Source: Hymenoscyphus infarciens | Lineage: Eukaryota > Ascomycota > Leotiomycetes > Helotiales > Helotiaceae | DNA: 33,320 nucleotides | Direction of reading: 5' to 3' | Assembly: GCA_001414345.1 (NCBI GenBank) | Contig: LLCB01000461.1 | Coordinates: 1-33,320, forward strand | Part shown: positions 9,987 through 21,720 of the stretch, one piece after another | Layout of the letters: every line of letters starts with the position of its first letter | How positions within the stretch are numbered: the first letter of the stretch is position 1 | Notes under the pieces: generated by a model | What the model was told of the DNA's origin: nothing | What the model saw: only the letters and a program-made list of their open reading frames with translations | Database searches by the model: none | Made by a program: the position numbers and the translations under genes

Positions 9987-12042
9987 ATGCGTTCTAATAG
10001 TTCCAACAAGCATGTACAAAATGCGACAAAAAAGAACCGCTTCAAAACTTGCGTCAAAGTCATCATGGGTACAGGTAGTTGGCGAAATCTAGGGCCTCAG
10101 CTCGTTCTTGCATCGGCGACTACAGCATACGTGTTGACAATATGGTTCTCTCAAACAACGTTTTCAGACAACTCCATCAAGAATGGAAGCAGCTTCGGGC
10201 CTTTATCGTGGCTTGGGTTTAGCTCTGGCCTCGCCATTCTCCAGACTCTCCAAAAGGTGGCGTCGACTCTAACAAGCCTTGCACTCGCCCAGACTTTCGA
10301 GCATCTGGGTTGGCTCTTGGCCAGCAGTTCGTCTGAAAATCTTCTGCTCTCAACTTTCTTGTGCCTATCACCAACGACTGCTCTTCTCGGACTGGCAGGT
10401 TTTGTGGTGAGCCGCAAATCCCTGGCTGTTGATAGATTTTGGCCACTTATCAGGTATTCACTTGCAAGCATAGCGAGATAATAAAACTCACACAAAAGAC
10501 AGAGCAACCTTCTGGGTTACAACATGGCTCGCTGGTTTGGCCTTGTTCTGTGGGTGAGACGAATCCTGAAGTATCCAACTTAACTGACACCACACCGCTA
10601 GATAATACAGACTTTGGCATAGTCTACGAGACCACAGCCATCTTTAACGCTACCGCTGGAGTGGGTTCATTTAATGGGTCATTTGTGGTGCCGACCCTGC
10701 GGCTTGTCAACAACAGTATTTCCTACTGGACACTTGCCACCGCCAGCACCTTTCTCTTGAACCCGCAATTCTCAACAAGAAGCGCTCCCATTTTGTGCAG
10801 TCCTAATGATAGCTTTTGTGAGTCCTACCTTTTGCCAGGTGGACCACAGTCACTGGTGCCCTCGCCTTCATCGTCGAATTCAGATCCAGTGGTAGTTGTG
10901 CATAATTCTCTAAGCAGCCAGGTCGAGTTCAATGCGGGGGTGAAAGTTGCCGTTGAATTTGATTCCAGCGACTGTACGGCCTATGGAGAAGAAAGATATA
11001 TTGTTGGGCTCATGTTCTGCGTAACAAGAGGCCCGACATCTAATGGGCCAGTCATTGCGAGTAAGTCTATCAAAAACCTCCTTACCCTCAATGAGATACC
11101 TGTTTCAGAGTTGAGGGGAGGGGGGCAATAATCCAGCTAATAGCCGATGCTGCAGGCGTTTTCATCTGCTCAACCGGTGTCAAAGACGGCCATTGTCGCG
11201 ACCCGGGCCCTTACCTCAATGCCTCCACCACCATGAGCATATTTCGGCGCAGTGCTGTTGTCGTTGGCGCCCGTAGCAACAACAGCATCCTCTCCGTCTC
11301 CAGTTTGAGTTCACCCACGCTCACTCCCCTGACTGACCTCCCCAGTTTTCGCCTCGGTCTCGGTTGGCTACTCAACTACACCGCGGCAGGCCTCCCACCC
11401 GAATCTTCCATCGCCTTCCTCTTCTGGAACAGCAACGCCAGCCTAGGCGAACACGACTGGTACGTCGAGGGGTACAGGACGCTTACGTCGACGCTGGCAT
11501 TCACCTCGTGGTTTTTCTCCGCCAATGTAGGTAATGGGGACACCATTCTCCCACTTCCTCTCTTCTGAATCACTACTGCAACATCCCCCCCCCTCCCCCT
11601 TCCCCCCAGCATTATCCTTTGCCGAATCCCGAGTCATTTCTTGTTGGGCAATACTGACTCCCCCCTCTTCTAGAACAATGGCAACATGGCTCTCGCGAAC
11701 TCGGACACCTTTAGTCTTTTGCCGCATGAATACCACACGACAGCGTCGACTGCACGGACGTCGACGCGGATAATCATAAATCGCGGTATGGTGATCGTCT
11801 ATGTGATATTGCAAGGCATGCCGTTACTTTTCTGCTGGGCAATGCTATTGTGGAGGGCAATTTCGCGACTAGAACTAGTGGAACTATCCTCGTTCCCTCT
11901 GCTGGATTTTTTGTTCAAGGCAGAGTGGCATGGCACCCCGGAACTTGGGAATGTGCGTATGGAAAAAGCTGGAGATGGGGAGATACGGTCGCGATTAAAA
12001 GGTGTGCGCATTACAGCGCACAAGCCTGAAAAGACTCACTAA
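9987..12042 (+). CDS. Fungal multi-pass membrane protein of unknown function
   Basis: Five exons: 9987-10453, 10503-10549, 10602-11060, 11156-11526 and 11674-12042. All introns are GT-AG and the frames join without a stop, giving about 570 residues. The N-terminal third has hydrophobic helices, including LVLASATTAYVLTIWF, a segment around LLLSTFLCLSPTTALLGLAG, and TFWVTTWLAGLALF encoded across the short second exon. A long polar middle part has several N-x-S/T sites and paired cysteines, as in an extracellular domain. One last helix (VIVYVILQGMPLLFCWAMLLW) is followed by a charged tail. This layout matches large uncharacterised families of fungal plasma-membrane proteins; no enzyme motif is visible. 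Intron 2 has an excellent branch site (TAACTGAC) and more than one usable acceptor; the 10601 acceptor was taken here. The start could instead be a later Met (MGTGSW). Confidence 0.7.
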
Positions 12043-12641
12043 CAGCTTCAAAAGAAGTAGCCAAGGTAATGCAATCTAGGTTTTGTCAGCTGAGTAAGAG
12101 TATGGAGTATTCCTGATTGACATTCCTTGAGCCTCTCTTTTGCGCTTGGGCAAATGCTTGGGTAACACCCTATCATGAAGTAAAAAAGCGAGATTTCTCA
12201 AGTGTAAGAATAACGGCACCTCAGCTATACACAGTGCCTTGCTACTAGGGTATTTTTACTTACCTCACGACCAATACTCTAAGCCTGACATGACTGAAAA
12301 GGAAATATTGAGCAAAAATACACGAGAGCCACGGGCTCTTTGAGATATTTGTAAATCCTCGCCTTCTCATTCACAATTCACCCTGGGTCAGTTTTTCAGT
12401 CCTAAATAGTTACAGCAATTGTCCTAAGAATTTCTATGTGACGAGTTCGATGACCTGATTTTGTATGCGTCAAGACTTAGTTGCAGACGTCAGGATTTAG
12501 TATCTTCGCCGTCGATTGTTAAGCGAGTCCCAGATCCAATTTTTAAACATTTAGTTTGTGCCTCGGTGGCGTGCTAAAGAGAAGAAAAAAACAACTGAAC
12601 AGGGAGATTGATCTCAGCACCCATAGAAGGGGAGCGAATTA
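12043..12641. other. Intergenic, no gene seen
   Basis: 3' flank of the membrane-protein gene. Only short frames without recognisable content; moderate AT content and no RIP signature. Confidence 0.5.
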
Positions 12642-12643
12642 TA

Positions 12644-13614
12644 TAGTGAGTTGCGAGTTAAGCTTGAATTTATCCACTTTTTTTATAATCCGAGCTTTTT
12701 TTTTCAAAGCTTTCTCCCTCTCTTCTTTAGAAGACAGAAAATAAAAGTACGCTAAAAGAGACGAGGCCTAGCTAGAAAGAAGCGCTAGATCTAATTATCT
12801 CTCTTCTATAGTACTTATTAATTTAAAGTAAGTATAACAAAAGTAAACTAAAAAATAGATAATTCTTAAAAAAACCCCTTTTTTTAAAAAAAAAATTCAC
12901 TACCCCTGCGTACTCTAGTAAAGTTAATTGATAAGGTACGCTAAGACCTTATAAAAATAAAGACAGATATAAAATTATCTGTTTTTATTATATAAAGTTT
13001 ATAGAGTAATAGAGGACATATAGAGCTCTCGTTTTCTATTATCTAGAGTATACTAATATATATTGTTATTAATAAATAGGTAAAAGAGTACCTAAGGGCC
13101 TGTTTGGCTCGTATAAAGTATTTAAATATATACACGGATATTTGACGAGATTCTCTAAATAGTGACCTCGTATAAGTTAGTATATATCATCAATTGTTTC
13201 TTACTATATTAAGTAAACGTTTAGCTCGTGGTGTATATCCTGGTATATATCCTTATATATAGCATAGATAGGTGTCTTAATAGTAGTAAAAAACATATAT
13301 ATATAAAGTTTTGAAGATTTACACCTCTAGAGGTCTAAAACTTTTTTTAGTAGTGTATATCCTAATTATATATATACTAAGATATACGAGGTTAAACGAG
13401 GGATTTGCATCACTTTTAAATATGTATGCTAAACACTAGTACATATATACAATTGCTGTATATATATATATATAACCTCCTGATTTTTAGTAGTGCATAT
13501 CCTAGATATACACGAGCCAAACAGGCCCTAAAAAGGGGGGAAATCAAGGACTTTTTTAAAAAGCTCGGATTACAAAAAAAGTGGGCAAAATCAAGCTTAA
13601 CTCGCAACTCACTG
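12644..13614. mobile_element. Outer MITE with about 56-bp TIRs and TA duplication
   Basis: The ends are long inverted repeats. The left end (12644-12699) and the reverse complement of the right end (13614-13559) agree at all but five of about 56 positions and share GTGAGTTGCGAGTTAAGCTT and CCACTTTTTTT. A TA dinucleotide flanks both sides (12642-12643 and 13615-13616), as in Tc1/mariner-type insertions. Four of the five differences have T or A in the left arm where the right arm has C or G. Without the nested insert the element is about 535 bp and has no transposase frame, so it is non-autonomous. Assignment to Tc1/mariner rests on the TA duplication only. Confidence 0.8.
13096..13528. mobile_element. 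Nested MITE, PIF/Harbinger-like, TAA duplication
   Basis: The 433-bp element has perfect 17-bp terminal inverted repeats (GGGCCTGTTTGGCTCGT and its complement) and is flanked by TAA on both sides (13093-13095 and 13529-13531). A three-base TWA duplication and GGGCCTGTTTGG-type ends are typical of PIF/Harbinger and Tourist-like MITEs. The interior is AT-rich and non-coding, with a repeated motif TTTTTAGTAGTG[T/C]ATATCCTA near 13342 and 13485. It sits wholly within the outer MITE, so it inserted later. Confidence 0.82.
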
Positions 13615-13616
13615 TA

Positions 13617-14750
13617 AGCGAGGTTCCTTGTACCCAGAACTCACTGGTTGGTTGTATCAAATCACACAACAAGACTTGTTCAAAAAAACACGGCTATTAA
13701 GCTGGTATTCAGCAACTACTTTCTACCCGTCAAAAATTTTCACCAGCGGCCACTGGTCGAGACAACACCTTGGGTATTTGCAGACGAGCCACCCACTATC
13801 AGTTATTTTCTGTTGACGGCCATAGTAGCAAGGCCACCCTTCTCGTACTTTTCACGTGGACTGGAGCTCACTCAAATAGCCGTAACTACTCAATAATAGC
13901 TTTTGAAACACGCCAGCTAAGACGGCTGAACGTCAAATGCCCAATTAGCGAGCGTTGTAAACGGCCACGCATTGGGGCGGCGTGAGGCTAATTTGACACC
14001 TGTTTCAGCACTAAGAGGACTTCGAAAACCGATTAAGGTTGAACTTACCAATGAAATCATAAACGTGATGGACTAATGCAAAGCTAAAGTTAAACCAATC
14101 AGTCTAAACCTTTACTAAAGAGACGCTGGCTTCTTTTCTCCTATAAAAAAAAGAGGCTTGAATTATTAGATCAGAAAGGGCTATACTACAGTAGTAACCG
14201 CTACACAAAACTCTTTATCGAAAGTGAATTTGTGCATCATAATCTCAAATTTATCTCCCTTCAGCTCTCTATACAGATCATGTGTATTAGCGTGCTCTAG
14301 TAAGGCTCGCAACGAATATCCAACGTGCTCTATTGATCCTGCCTAGGAAGGTACTGTTCTAGCAGACCTTCTGATTGGCGAGATATACTAGTCTTGCTGT
14401 CATCCCACATAGTTTTACACTAGAGTTACTCGTACTATCACGTATCCACGTGATGTGTATAGATAGCTGAAGGGATATTCGGCATCTTCGAAACGACTGG
14501 CAACTTTCAGATCCTGGAAAGAACACCTATAACAAAACCCCAAGCATACGACGCTTTTCAAATGGTTGGTTTTCTCGATTTCTCAATTTCGAAGAATGAA
14601 GAGCCTCACCGAGAAATGAAGAATGCGCGAGGACTGAAATTCTTTTCTAGCTAGCATATATAATGCTAGATATCATGCTCGAGGGGAACGGTTTAACTAT
14701 CTTGAGAAAGGATACAGCACCAAGCTGAGTTAACACTACTAACAGTCATC
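13617..14750. other. Gene-poor stretch between MITEs and acidic locus
   Basis: Several short overlapping plus-strand frames occur at 13628-13985, none of which looks like a conserved protein. The rest has mixed composition without RNA, repeat or transposon ends that I can recognise. Confidence 0.4.
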
Positions 14751-15101
14751 TTGCAAGTATATAACGGATTTACTTCTCCCCTACACACCCCCCTCACCCC
14801 CACCCCCACCCTCCTTTATAGCCTCCCTCTACCCTTATTACTTCCTCTTCATTATTCACTTCATTCATATTCATCCTCGTCTTTTATTTCTATTACCTCT
14901 TTTCTACGCTTATTAAAACTCTTTATCCTCCTCATCACCTACAACTCTCACTCTCCTCTTTTTTCAAATCTTTTTTCAAATCTTTTTTCAAATCTTTTTT
15001 TCCCAGAACATGATACTCAGTGCCTGATACCCAGCTCTTGATACACCCAAAAATCAAAACCAAAATTCAAAAACGAAGCTCTTCCTCAATACAAAGCAAT
15101 G
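14751..15101 (+). promoter_or_regulatory. Polypyrimidine promoter/leader with 12-bp tandem repeat
   Basis: The plus strand is strongly C/T-rich from about 14770 to 15005, typical of core promoters and 5' leaders of expressed fungal genes. At 14959-14994 there are three exact copies of TTTTTTCAAATC. An A-rich leader follows (about 15045-15100), and then the first ATG codons. This supports a once-active promoter for the acidic host locus starting at 15134. Confidence 0.5.
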
Positions 15102-15133
15102 TCTTCAACAACCAAAACCCTTAACAACGTAGA

Positions 15134-16258
15134 ATGGCCACAGGCAGCGAGCACAAAAACCGGATCAACTCATATTTCAAAGATATCCCATCGCTTGCCT
15201 CTGCCGCCACCACCCGCATACATCCAAAAAAGAGATCGCGATCGCTATCACAGTCCCACCAAGAACTACTGACTTTCAAACTCCCCAAGAGCAACTCATT
15301 CAACGACAGACCATCTGCAACCAAAATTGGCCAAACCCAGCCTCGATCAACATGGCGCTGCAAAAACAAAGGAATCAACTCACTCCTCGCAAACCTCCAC
15401 CTTCAACTTTTCAACACCACCAATTCGCAAGACAGACAACGATCAACATGCCATCTCTCCTCCCACGAAGACGAAGAACTCGAATCCTTCCTCCTAGCTC
15501 AACTCTCAACCCTCCACAAACTTGTCAAGGACCTCGCACATGAACTCGCACACCACTCTCAACAGACCTATCCCACCTCCCAAAAGCAGAACAAGAAGAA
15601 GCCCACGAGCTTCTCAATGAAACACTGAAAAACAAATTTCCTCCTGGCTTACCGAAGTTACCTACCATGCTGAGTAGTGGACTGGGACTTGGGAATCTCG
15701 TTACGGCACTGTTAAACCATGATGTATATTTGAAGACTTTTTGTGTGCCGCTTCAGAATCTTGGTGTTTCCAAGGGACTGGAGATGCAGTTCGATAAATT
15801 GGCGAGCGAGGGCAAGAAGATTGATACGACTGTACCTGCTATGAAAGAGGCTCACGGCACAGATGAGGTGGACGATTCGAGTTTTAATCTTTAAGTGGAA
15901 ACCCCTTTCGACAAATTCTTTAGTTTCGCGTCCAACGATACCGAAGTGGAGTATGAAGAGGTTGATCCCAGTTTCGATGACAACACGGATTTTGAGGATG
16001 AAGATATCGAAAGCTCGTGCAATTCAAATCCAGAAAAGGACAAGATTGAACCACGTTTTAGATCACCTCCTAAGATGGAAATTGATGAGATCGATTTATT
16101 TGAAATGAGGAAGTCTTTGAATGAAGAGACTGACATGGAACAGAATTGGCTTAAACAACTTTTCGATTCAGTGCCGCAAGACGAGAAGCTCCAACTCTAT
16201 AACAAACCGAACTATGCGAAGACAGCTGTTGAGGAGATCATTTTGCCCATAAACGTTC
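15134..16258 (+). pseudogene. Acidic host gene, left part, broken by stops and Copia insertion
   Basis: The first frame runs from ATG 15134 to about 15570. It has a basic patch (PKKRSRS, residues 31-37, NLS-like) and a leucine-rich helix (ESFLLAQLSTLHKLVKDLA). Good coding sequence then continues in the next frame from about 15558 (SHLPKAEQEEAHELLNETL) to the insertion point, so there is a frameshift or an unseen intron near 15560. In this second frame a TAA at 15892-15894 is one C-to-T step from CAA, and the sequence continues beyond it as a strongly acidic region (about 15940-16100). The frame is cut at 16258 by the retrotransposon. An earlier ATG at 15100 opens only a short frame. No known domain is recognised; a nuclear role is a guess from the basic patch. 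Confidence 0.55.
16254..16258. repeat. Target-site duplication, left copy (CGTTC)
   Basis: Five bases, CGTTC, directly outside the LTR end. They match 24150-24154 on the other side, as expected for a Copia integration. Confidence 0.85.
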
Positions 16259-16388
16259 TGTCGAAAGGATAGTATGAGGTTCGATATAATTGTATTGCTT
16301 AAGCAATTCCAGAGAGGAATTGCTCTCTACTTATATATAAGAGGGTTTAGGAAGACCTATATTATATAACAGGTATAGATATTCAATA
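16259..16388 (-). repeat. 3' LTR of the Copia element (130 bp)
   Basis: Same length as the other LTR. Its outer part (16259 to about 16325) keeps TG and CA dinucleotides, while its inner part (about 16355-16388) is mutated toward A/T relative to the partner LTR. Confidence 0.9.
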
Positions 16389-18480
16389 CTCCTACTCGAT
16401 CTAAACACTCCTAGATTATAATACTAATATACTTTAATAAACCTTTAGCTAAAAACCTTTAAAGGATAAAAAGCTAGAGAAGAATATATAAGTAAGAGGA
16501 CTAATCAGAGTCCTTTAAGAAGTTAGTTTAAGGCATTAACTTTATTCTCTCCTTCTATATCTATAGTATATACTAAGACGCCTCTTATAGTTAAGTTATC
16601 TAGTATAGTATCTCCTCCTATACTTATATCATTCACATAGTCGTAGTTATCTAAGATATAGTAGAAATCTATTAGCTAGTCTAGTCGATTTTTAATATAC
16701 TCTCTTAAATATATAAGAAGTCGCTTACACTTTACGTCCTTATCTCGTCTTTTAGACGTATTAGTACTAGGCTTAACTTTAACTTTAATCGATTAATTAA
16801 TACTAAGTAGATACTTAGTACCGTTGGTTTTAATACGTCTTTATATACTAGTAAAACGTTCGATTAAGAGTCCTCTATACTTAGTATATATAATATTAGT
16901 AGGCCTCGTTAGTAAGGGTTAAAGTAGTATCTAAAAGGCTTCTTTAAAGGGTATAGCAGATGCCTAATATAGTAGGAGTAGTAGAGTATTAGAGTAACAG
17001 CGTTTTAGAGACAGCTTAATTTTAGAACTTTATATAGTAGGTAGTAATATATCTTCTATAGGTTCTACTACTTCTATTACTTCCATAGATTCTACTACTT
17101 CTACAACTTCTACTACTTCTACAGGTTCTATATCCTTATCTTTAATATCGTCTAAATTAGTACTCTTATACCTAGAGTAGTTGTTAGAGGTCTATTCACT
17201 CTTAGAGTCGTTCTAGGCTAGGTCTACTAGAATAGGTTTTCTTTCTTTTAAGAGCTTCTAAGAATAGAGATTAATAACTTTATTTATTAGTACTCTAATA
17301 GAGAGAGTATAGTTATAAAAGTTAATTTAAATACTAAGAGTAACCTATTTAAAACTAGTAGCTTTAAGGTAACTAGGACTCTAAGGCTACTATTCAAAGT
17401 AGTCTCGGTTACTAGCGAGGTCTTAAATAAAGTAACTCGAGATAGCTAGACATCTCCTAACTAGGCTAGTATTACCTTCTCTACTAATCTAAATATTAAG
17501 GTTTCTTATACCTCTATCCTTTTATAAATAGTTAATAAATTTTCTTTATATACTAAGTAGACTTATAAAAGAGATAATATTAATATCTTAATACTCGACT
17601 TTAGTATTAACATCTAAAATAAAGAGTCGTAGACTTATAAGGAGTTTTCGTTTAATAACTATAACCTAGGTATACTATAGTATAGTAAGGTATTATAACC
17701 GATTTATTTTAACCTAGGTTTCTGTCTAAGTAACTATAAGTATAATAATTATATCTTAGAACTTAATTTAGTTTAAACTAAAAATATATAAGAAGTATTT
17801 AAATAGTAAATAGTACTTATTTATATTATCTTGCTAGTTTACCTTTTTCTACTTTATATAATAGGTAATAAAGTATTATATAATCTAATAGAGTAAGTAT
17901 ACTCTATTATAGGTGCTATTAATCTTAGATAAGTAATATTAGATATTATAACTAGTAGAGTTAGTTTTTAGACTTCTAGGTAATAAGAGTTTTAGATATT
18001 AAGTATTAATATCTATAAATTTAAAAAAGAGTTCTTTTAAGAGAGTAATAGCTTTTAACTTCTTAAGAGTTATACTAGAGGTAATTCTAGTATTTAACAT
18101 TTTTTAAGTAGAATAAGTATCTAAAAAAGATAATTTATAGATAATAGAGAGAGTTTAATTATAAAATGTTTAGATATTAGGTATATATAAGTAGTTAGTA
18201 TAATAGTTAAAGTACTAGGTAGCTAACTACGTAATATAAATCGTTAGTCTTAGTAACATAATCTCTCTCTATAATTCGTACTATATAGTTATATAACTTT
18301 TAAAAACTATAATAAAAAACGTTTTTTAAGTACTAGGTCTATTCTTTAGTATCTAAAGATATAATAGTATAAATATAAAGAGTATATTATATAACCTTTC
18401 TTTATTTTCTTTAAAGTATTAGATATAGCTCTATAGTATTTTAAGCGAGTATAAGGTAATAGTAATACTCTACTAAGCTT
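16389..18480 (-). other. Extra 2.1-kb segment between RNase H and 3' LTR
   Basis: Copia elements usually end soon after RNase H, but here about 2.1 kb follow. On the minus strand 17150-17045 reads as an acidic repeat (EPVEVVEVVEVVES), and near 16600 a stretch such as ISIGGDTILDNLTIRGVLVY stays open. These suggest a former extra ORF or a second nested element. RIP hides its identity, and plus-strand coding cannot be excluded (the stretch near 17650 also reads plausibly on plus). Confidence 0.45.
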
Positions 18481-18499
18481 TTAAACACCTCTCTTCTTA

Positions 18500-18980
18500 A
18501 TATCTATTAAGAATTAGAACTTTTTAAAAGTATTTCTAGGAAGAGGTTTTATAAGTCCGTCTACTACTTACTCTTTTATACTAATAAATATAAGGTTTAT
18601 ATATTCTTTAGCTTATACTTCTCTAACCTTAGTATCTTAGATAGTAATATACTTAGTATAGTTATAGTAGATAGAGTTTTTTATAAGTACTATAGCCTCT
18701 TAATTATTATAGAGGATTACTATAGTAACCCTTAGTTTAGTCTCTAAGATAAGCTAGTCTAGGAGACGTCGTAGCTAAATAGCTTTATTTATAGTATTTA
18801 TTTCTCTCTTAAGTTCTACTTTATATAAGAATAGTAAGACTATAGCCTATCTTTTAGATAACTATAAGATAGCGCTACTACTAATATTAAAGAGGTATCT
18901 AGAAGTAGATCGTCTAGTTTTATAGTATCTAGTCTAGTTAGTATCTAAATAGCTTATAAGTCTTTTAAACTTATCTTAAA
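18500..18980 (-). pseudogene. Copia RNase H domain remnant
   Basis: The minus-strand translation contains the Copia RNase H landmarks in decayed form: TRRSTSRYLFNISSSAIL (ancestral TRRSTSGY..), then LSKR, then the KY/DI region and the ADGLTKPLP-like end near 18540. Several stops lie at former Trp or Gln codons. Confidence 0.8.
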
Positions 18981-19249
18981 ATACTAAGTTATAGCTTATA
19001 GTACTCTTAAGATAATATATAATTCGTTTTACTACTATCTAATATTTATTAGTTAGATTAGATAAGAATCTACTTATAATAGATATAGAGTAGGTAATAT
19101 CTAGTTAAGTACTAAGTATAGCATATATAAGAGAACTAATAGCTAATTAGTATTATCGTCTAAAAGGTTTAGAGCTTTTATAGTCTTTAGAAGTAGCTAT
19201 AAGGTAATTGTTAGCCTCTATTAATATATAATATATCTTTATATTAAGT

Positions 19250-19880
19250 ATATTAAAATCTCGTAGTATTTTCTTAATATAGGCTTATTATTCTAAGCAA
19301 AGTATTTAGCGTTCTCTATCTTAAGTCACTATTATACCTAGATAGTAAGCTACTAGGCTAAGATCTAATATTTTAAAGTAAGTATTTAGTACCTTTTTCA
19401 CTTTATTAATTTCTTATATTAATCCTCTAATAATAAAGAGGTTATTAATATAAGCTATAATAATAGTATCTTTATAGTAGAAGACACTAGTATCTACGTC
19501 GAGAGGTTTAAAACCTAAGGTTTTTAAGAAACTATAGAAAGTGTTATACTAGACTTTAGATATTTACTTTAAGCTATAAAGTACCTTTTTAAGTTTATAG
19601 ACTTTTATACTATTCTCTCTACTATTAGGAAACTCTATATAGACTTCTTCTTTAATATTCTTATATAAGAAGGTAGTTTTTATATCTATTTACTTAATCT
19701 CTTAGTTTAAGGTAGTAGTAATTATAAATATAAGTTTATAGCTTATAAGTTTTATAATAATAACGAAAGTTTTATTAAAGTTAATACCTTCTTCTTACTT
19801 AAAGCCGTGAACTACCTAGTAAGCCTTATACCGAATAATCTAGCCTTTGTTGCCTATCTTAAGTTTATAGACCTATCTAT
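19250..19880 (-). pseudogene. Copia reverse transcriptase remnant
   Basis: Clear RT landmarks occur in order on the minus strand: KARL near 19850, EEGINFNKTF, DIKTTFLYKNIKEEVYIEFP, KVYKLKKVLYSLK, then LGFKPLDVDTSVFY and the active-site region. The catalytic YVDD is now YINN, so both metal-binding Asp residues have become Asn through G-to-A changes. DLSLVAYYLGI, which follows RT in Copia, is also present. Not functional. Confidence 0.88.
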
Positions 19881-20899
19881 TTATAAGAACCCTTTAGTTT
19901 ATAGGTCTCTTAACCTCCTTCTAGATACTATTTTCCTTAATAGAATCAATCTTCTTATTTTTAGCTTCTATCTACTTTTAGGCTTTAGTATATATATAAG
20001 CCTATTTATAGGTTTAGAGCTTAAAAACGTTATTTTATACCTAAGCTAGTAATACTACTATAAAGTAGGTCTCGTTAATTAGTTAATAGATAAGAGTAAA
20101 TAGTAGTAGATTAGATAGAAGTACTAGTTAAAGGCTATAGTCGTCTATATAGTCTACTATATCGTCTAGTAAGGTTTTTAGACTACTAAGATCAAAGCTA
20201 TTATTATCTATAAAAGGTTATAACTTCTAACGTACTTATAACCTTAACACTCTTATAATAGTAGGTATAGCTAGATTATAGTATATAACGATTATTAGCT
20301 TTAATAGTAATAGTAGAGTAAGTAAGGGTATTACTTCTTTATTTTAATAAAGTACTAGGATATTATTTTCTAAATCGTTAGATAGCTTTATAAATCTAGA
20401 GCCTTTAAGCTTAGGTAAAGGTAGTAAGTAGCCTAGTCTTAGGTATACTTATAGTTTCTTTATTTAACCTCTTTCTTCTAAAGGTATAAGTCTTTAATCT
20501 TTTATCTTCTACTAGTGTATTCTACTAGTAGTCTATAACTTATGTTTATAAGACTTCTTAATTAGCTTTATAACTACTTTAATAGTATTTGTAATAGCTC
20601 TCTTAATTTTAAATATAAGATTAGCTTTAAGATTAACTATCTTACTTTATTATTAATTAGAATCTGCTTTATTAAGTTATTAGTTTAGAGTAATCTTAAA
20701 AGTAAGGACTTTAAGTACTAGTTCTTTCTTTTATAAGTCAACTTATATTTCGTTAATATAAATATTATTAGTTTAAACGATTTTCTTATTAGTAGTTTAG
20801 ATCTACTTAATATAATCTCCTTTATAGCCTATTAGGCGTCTAGAAAAAGTTTAAGCCTTTTTAAGCTTACTCTTTTTAAGCTTGTTTTTAAGAACTATA

Positions 20900-21720
20900 T
20901 ACTATAACTCTATAATTCTTAAATAATTAATATAAGAGTATAAGCTAGTAATAGTCTTAAAAGAGGAAATTTTAGTAGCTATATAAATATATCTTTAGTA
21001 AAGATAGATAGAGGTTCGTAATAATTCAAGCTAAAAGTAGTTAGTACGAAAGTTAAGATAGTACTTTCTTATTATCTCTACTATCTATTATAAAGTTTAG
21101 CTTAGGCGTTTAGTAGCTCTCTACTATTTATCTTAGGATTATTTAGGATTATAGTTTTAAGTATAATACCTTCTTTCTTAAGATATTTACTAAGAGTAGT
21201 ACTAATATATTTACCTCTATTATTACTATAAATATAATAAATCTATTGTTTAAAGCGCTCGTAGATAACCTTATATTTCTTAAAACAAGCTAATATATAG
21301 CTTTTATATTTTATACTATAGGCTTCTACGTCTTTTATTTTATTATAGTAAAAGTATACCTAGTATTAAAAACTAAATAGTCTAGGTTTTAGAGGTTCTA
21401 TAACGTCTATATATACTAATTCTATAGAGTATCGTCTAAGCTCTATATAGCCTAAATAAGAGACTAATTTCATATACTCTTCTATATAAGTAGTATAGAT
21501 ATAGCCTTCTATATATATCTTTTTATCTATATTATAAGATCTTTTATAAAGTATCTTAATTACTTTATTACTTATATATTCTAAGTGAGTATACTAAGTT
21601 ATGTTTACTAGCTTATTAGTATAAGCGATCTAGGCTTTAGCTAATGTTTTAGAGTATAAGCAAGAGCGTAGTAGAAGCTTATATTTACTTAGGAGTACTA
21701 GAAGTCTTTTATACTCTATA
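20900..21720 (-). pseudogene. Copia integrase remnant
   Basis: Read on minus, IELVYIDVIEPL matches the start of the Copia integrase core (first catalytic Asp). SNNRGKYIS corresponds to the SDNGGEY motif with the Asp lost, and a GIILKTIIP-like stretch follows. Upstream, a decayed HHCC zinc region can be made out (HLEYISN, then YIYTTYIEEY where the Cys codons have become Tyr). Confidence 0.82.

Noticed and set aside
3314..12042. Secondary-metabolite cluster around the MFS transporter
   Set aside because: No biosynthetic enzyme is visible nearby and the Zn2Cys6 regulator is about 25 kb away across a retrotransposon.
13416..13617. Short frames on both strands at the MITE end
   Set aside because: They lie within the inverted repeats of the nested MITEs and reflect TA-rich sequence.
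14751..15041. 96-codon plus-strand frame rich in Ser, Leu and Pro
   Set aside because: It is the translation of a polypyrimidine tract and a 12-bp tandem repeat, better read as promoter or leader.
19807..20049. 80-codon plus-strand frame inside the Copia element
   Set aside because: It is antisense to the reverse transcriptase remnant and is open only because of the extreme base composition.
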